Assembly (NCBI GenBank): GCA_903877135.1
Contig: CAIRCN010000056.1
Coordinates: 1-64,000 of the forward strand
DNA from: an uncultured Opitutia bacterium
Lineage (GTDB): Bacteria; Verrucomicrobiota; Verrucomicrobiia; Opitutales; Opitutaceae
Reading direction: 5' to 3'
Length of the DNA stretch: 64,000 bases
Positions 60,762 through 64,000 of this stretch are shown here, in pieces. The translations under genes were made by a program, and so were the position numbers. The notes under the pieces were generated by a model. It searched no databases. It saw only the letters and a program-made list of their open reading frames with translations, and was not told the origin of the DNA. The number at the start of each line of letters is the position of its first letter. Position 1 is the stretch's first letter.

Positions 60762-60974
60762 GTGAAGACATTCTTCCTCTTTATTGCGATCCTCGCGACA
60801 GCCGCAGCTATCCTCACTGTCTTGTTCCTTAATCGCTCAGAGTGGGTGCCGAAATTGAGGAAGTCTATCGGCGCTGCCGTCGCTAATTTTGGTCTCTACC
60901 TCTTTCTTCGCTACGCCGAAAAGAATGGAAAGGAACGAGAGAAGTTGGAGCTTGGAGAGGGACGCGGCAGATGA
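60762..60974 (+). CDS. Small membrane protein
   Basis: A 70-residue frame starting with GTG. One membrane helix (about 3-23) is followed by a second weaker hydrophobic segment (36-50) and a basic/acidic tail (EKNGKEREKLELGEGRGR). No family is recognised and the ribosome-binding site is weak. It could be spurious. Confidence 0.4.
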   Translation: MKTFFLFIAILATAAAILTVLFLNRSEWVPKLRKSIGAAVANFGLYLFLRYAEKNGKEREKLELGEGRGR

Positions 60975-61049
60975 AAAAGCCTCCTGGCCAAACGCTGGAA
61001 CCGACTCCCGTGGCTGACCTCAAACGTTCCCCAAGGCCCCATTGACTCC

Positions 61050-61985
61050 ATGAACGGGCGACAAAGGTTGGCCGCCGTTTTTAGCGGCCAGATCCCTGAC
61101 AAGGTGCCGCACATGGAACTTGTCTTCCAACTGGATGAAGAGGCGTTCCAGACGCACTGGCCTAGCAAGGCCGAACTCGACGCCGCCACGCCGGCGGAGC
61201 GCGAGCGGCTACTGCACCATCACCTCGACATTTGGGAAAAAATCATCGTCGCCTACGATTGGGCCGGCATCCAGCTGCCCACCGACTTGTGCGGCTATTT
61301 CACTGACCAAGTGATTCCGCTGGGCCGCCGGCGTTTCGGCGACCGGGTGATGATCTACGATTTCAACGGGCAGGGCACGTTCTGGATGCTGCCGGGCGAC
61401 GAGATGATGGAGTTTGCCATCAAGCTCTACGAGCGTCCCGAGGAACTGCACGCCGAGGCCCAGCGGAAGCGCGACGCCTCGATCGCGCTGGCCAAGCGGC
61501 AGGTGGCCCAGGGGGTGGATTTCATCTGCATCAATAGCGATTACGGCTACAACCGCGGGCCGTTCATCAGCCCCACGATGTTCGCCGAGTTCGTCACCCC
61601 GTATCTGGCGGAGATCGTGGACGCCATCCACGGGTTGGGCGTGAAGGCCATTCTGCACTCCGACGGCGACCTGCGGCTGCTCCTGCCGCAACTGGTCTCG
61701 ACGGGGCTGGACGGTTATCAGTCGATCGACCCGCAGGGGTTTATGGACATCGCGGAAGTGAAGCGTGAATACGGCGACCGGCTGGTGCTGATGGGCAACG
61801 TGCAGACATCGCTGCTGCAGGAAGTGCATGAGACACGGATTCGCGAGTCGGTCCGCTACTCCATGACTCACGGTAAGCCGGGCGGGCGGTTCATTTTTTC
61901 CAGCTCGAACTGCATCTTCAAAGGCCTGCCGCTAGAGAGCTATCACCTCATGCTGGATGAGTATGAGCGGCTGGCGTGGTATTGA
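61050..61985 (+). CDS. Uroporphyrinogen decarboxylase (URO-D) family protein
   Basis: A 311-residue TIM-barrel protein. MNGRQRLAAVFSGQIPDKVP is the URO-D family's N-terminal pattern; GVDFICINSDYGYNRGPFISPTMFAEF, KAILHSDGDLRLLLPQL and LVLMGNVQTSLL follow. Such proteins include methyl-cobalamin:CoM methyltransferase-like enzymes as well as true HemE. The missing HemE N-terminal signature makes the methyltransferase-like group more likely. Substrate unknown. Confidence 0.88.
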   Translation: MNGRQRLAAVFSGQIPDKVPHMELVFQLDEEAFQTHWPSKAELDAATPAERERLLHHHLDIWEKIIVAYDWAGIQLPTDLCGYFTDQVIPLGRRRFGDRVMIYDFNGQGTFWMLPGDEMMEFAIKLYERPEELHAEAQRKRDASIALAKRQVAQGVDFICINSDYGYNRGPFISPTMFAEFVTPYLAEIVDAIHGLGVKAILHSDGDLRLLLPQLVSTGLDGYQSIDPQGFMDIAEVKREYGDRLVLMGNVQTSLLQEVHETRIRESVRYSMTHGKPGGRFIFSSSNCIFKGLPLESYHLMLDEYERLAWY

Positions 61986-62095
61986 AGGTAACCAGAAAAA
62001 GGTGGCAGTCACAGTGGTGATGTTGCTTGATGCCAAGGTCACAAACTCCGATTCAGTGGCAATTGAGGATCGTCAAACTCTAAAATAATTTTCCC

Positions 62096-62953
62096 TTGAA
62101 AATAAAAATCTGGGGCTGTCGCGGGTCACTGATCACCCCGGGGAAAGAAACCCTGCGGTATGGCGGCAACACCACCTGCGTCGAGGTGCGCAAGCAGGAT
62201 GGCCGCGTGATCATCTTGGATGCGGGCTCCGGACTGATGAACCTAGGCAAGGCTCTGGTGACCAGGCAGGAGTTGACTCTGCACATGCTGCTCACGCACG
62301 CCCATTGGGATCACCTGTGCGGGTTTCCGTTTTTCGCTCCGGCTTATCTACCCCAATGCCATATCATGCTTTGCGGCGGCCCCACAGCTCAACAATCGCT
62401 GGAACGCTATTTCAAACACCAGATGGAGCCGCCCTTTTTTCCAATACCGTTTGAAGGTTTGAAGGCCCGGTTTGAGTTCGGCTGTCGCTGCGATCAACCC
62501 TGCGCGGGCAAAATCACCGCGATGTCGGACGGGCCGGGCTGTCACTCGGTGCGCCTGAATCATCCCGATGGCGGTTACGGGTTCAAGCTGGAGGAAGACG
62601 GCAAGACTTTTGTCTTCCTACCCGACAACGAACTGGGCGTTCACCATGAAAACGGCCCGGATTTCGCCGAGCACGTTGATTTTTGCCGGGGCGCAGACCT
62701 GCTTTTCCATGACGCCCAATACACCGAGGCTGAATACCAGCGGACGCGAGGCTGGGGCCATTCCACCTATGCCGCTGCGCTTCGTCTGGCGACCGCCGCG
62801 GGAGTGAAACGGCTCGGGCTGTTTCATCATGATCCGGCGCGGACAGATGACGATTTGGACCATCAGGTGGAATGGTGCCGGCAGCAACTGCGCGCTGCGG
62901 GCAGCACGCTTGATTGTTTTGCCTGCGCCGACGAAATGGTCATCGATCTGTGA
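62096..62953 (+). CDS. MBL-fold metallo-hydrolase
   Basis: A 285-residue metallo-beta-lactamase-fold enzyme. MKIKIWGCRGSLITPGKETLRYGGNT opens it and LTHAHWDH carries the HxHxDH metal motif; later ligands are FHDAQYTEAEY and GLFHHDP. The start is TTG (no ATG is available before the conserved block). Such proteins include phosphodiesterases and RNases Z. Substrate not evident. Confidence 0.88.
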   Translation: MKIKIWGCRGSLITPGKETLRYGGNTTCVEVRKQDGRVIILDAGSGLMNLGKALVTRQELTLHMLLTHAHWDHLCGFPFFAPAYLPQCHIMLCGGPTAQQSLERYFKHQMEPPFFPIPFEGLKARFEFGCRCDQPCAGKITAMSDGPGCHSVRLNHPDGGYGFKLEEDGKTFVFLPDNELGVHHENGPDFAEHVDFCRGADLLFHDAQYTEAEYQRTRGWGHSTYAAALRLATAAGVKRLGLFHHDPARTDDDLDHQVEWCRQQLRAAGSTLDCFACADEMVIDL

Positions 62954-62990
62954 CGCAGCGCGCGGGACTGGCCGGCGCAGCGCGCTGCGC

Positions 62991-63899
62991 TCATTCGTAT
63001 GCGCCGCGGTATCTTTTCTCGCCCGCCGTCACCGCCAGCGGCAGCCGGTTTTCCTTCGGCGGCAGCGGACACGTTGCAAACGGCGTGAACGCGCAGGGCG
63101 GATTTTGCGCCCGGTTGAAATCGAGCACGAGCTTTCCGCCCTGCGGCGGATCGGCGTAGAGAAACCGCCCTGCCGCATAGGTCTGGTCGCCACTCGTAAG
63201 ATCTGCGATGACGAAGAAGAATGGCTCATCCGGCGCCTCCTGAATCGGCAGCAGTTCATAGGTGTGCCCAGCGCGTTCAAACACCGCCTTGCCGAGGACT
63301 AGCGCCGGTGATTCCTGCCCAAGGACATTCTTGACAGGAATCTCGCGCGGGTGCGCGAACGGCACCCACCGCGCCTCAATCCGCCACGACGGATCGATGG
63401 CAAAATAATCGACTCCGAGAAAATGCGTGCGCCGCTCCGACTCGCGGTCCTTGACGCGCAGCGCCTTTCGTCCGCCACGGTCGATCACGAAAAAACTGAC
63501 CGACCCACAAGAGACGAGAGTGGGTCTTCCCTGCCGGCCTTCGTCCAGTTCGGCGGAGAACCGTGACTGCCCGTCGATGAAGGCTCCGGCCGCCGGATTT
63601 AGCGTGAGTGTGACTTTCCCATCCGCCCCCAGCACTACGGTGCCGAAGTGCGCGGGGCCTTGGGAGAGGACAACGCTGTTGCCGGGCGCAGTGCCAATTG
63701 TGTTCGCGCCAGGTTTCAGAAAATGCAGCCCGATCAACGTTAGCCAGCCGTCCGGCGCGGTCAGGCGCTGCACCCGCTGCGCCCGCCAGGTTTCGATCGT
63801 CTTCACGTAGTCCGCTCCGGTGGTGGGCTCCACCGCCGCGCCGGCAGACAGCACAGCCGCCAGCACGAGACCCAGAACCGCACAGAGGCTTGTTTTCAT
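62991..63899 (-). CDS. Secreted DUF1684 protein
   Basis: A 302-residue exported protein. A signal peptide (MKTSLCAVLGLVLAAVLSAGA) leads to a DUF1684 body: WRAQRVQRLTAPDGWLTLIGLHFLKPGANTIG, ESERRTHFLGVDYFAIDPSW and LVLDFNRAQNPPCAFTPFATCPLPPKENRL. Function of the domain is unknown. It is convergent with the MBL gene. The ATG at 63899 is preferred to the TTG at 63905. Confidence 0.9.
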   Translation of the reverse strand: MKTSLCAVLGLVLAAVLSAGAAVEPTTGADYVKTIETWRAQRVQRLTAPDGWLTLIGLHFLKPGANTIGTAPGNSVVLSQGPAHFGTVVLGADGKVTLTLNPAAGAFIDGQSRFSAELDEGRQGRPTLVSCGSVSFFVIDRGGRKALRVKDRESERRTHFLGVDYFAIDPSWRIEARWVPFAHPREIPVKNVLGQESPALVLGKAVFERAGHTYELLPIQEAPDEPFFFVIADLTSGDQTYAAGRFLYADPPQGGKLVLDFNRAQNPPCAFTPFATCPLPPKENRLPLAVTAGEKRYRGAYE

Positions 63900-64000
63900 G
63901 TGCAACTGGTAACATCAGCGCTGGTGCCGTCACAAGCTTGGAGCCGTGTTGATCTCCGCCATTTCAGGTTCAGCCATGGCTCACCGCCGCGCTCCCGGCC

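Overview
The window is a GC-rich, gene-dense chromosomal segment, most likely from an Opitutaceae-type member of the Verrucomicrobiota. This is inferred from the TonB receptors with the 'LEKYEVTGS'-type N-terminus, the DUF4091/sialate-esterase secreted enzymes, a PP2C-kinase fusion, a TIGR03067-like protein and a bactofilin/RDD protein. No rRNA, tRNA, CRISPR array, intact insertion sequence or prophage was seen. About 58 genes are supported. The recurring vocabulary is secreted hydrolases, signalling kinases and housekeeping biosynthesis.

Layout. 1-6.7 kb: a truncated TonB-receptor 5' end, a secreted S9 peptidase, a secreted coiled-coil protein and a full TonB-dependent receptor. 6.7-14.2 kb: purE; a sigma factor/membrane protein/bactofilin-RDD operon; bifunctional proline catabolism enzyme PutA; a secreted hypothetical. 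14.2-19.6 kb: acyl-CoA dehydrogenase, and a translationally coupled DUF4091 glycoside-hydrolase-like protein plus Gfo/Idh oxidoreductase. 19.7-22.8 kb: an MtrA-like multiheme cytochrome and an MtrB/PioB-like outer-membrane barrel, a candidate extracellular electron conduit, closed by two terminators. 23.3-31.5 kb: sialate O-acetylesterase, PP2C-Ser/Thr kinase fusion, APC permease with an odd acidic insert, orphan response regulator, cytidylate-kinase-like protein and a DUF2721 protein. 31.6-42.5 kb: SDR, ptsI, the MEP isoprenoid genes ispE, ispD and ispF around pyrF, an OppA-like lipoprotein, a catalytically degenerate beta-lactamase relative and an M28 peptidase.

41.7-49.6 kb is a complete sulfate-to-cysteine block. 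Divergent siroheme genes (cobA, a 45-residue ORF, a CbiX-type chelatase) face cysI-cysH-cysD-cysN-rrf2-epsC, with a palindrome between them. The siroheme genes supply the cofactor for CysI; CysDN activates sulfate, CysH reduces PAPS, CysI makes sulfide, and EpsC makes the O-acetylserine acceptor. After it come a hypothetical, a decayed oppB remnant and a BamE-like lipoprotein.

51.0-57.95 kb is the most unusual part: a tightly packed minus-strand operon of a receiver-histidine kinase, a ketosynthase-fold protein lacking both catalytic histidines, a membrane histidine kinase, a GAF protein with degenerate kinase domains, and a nucleotidyltransferase. 58-64 kb holds rmuC, a TIGR03067-like protein, a MOSC protein, a URO-D family protein, an MBL-fold hydrolase and a DUF1684 protein.
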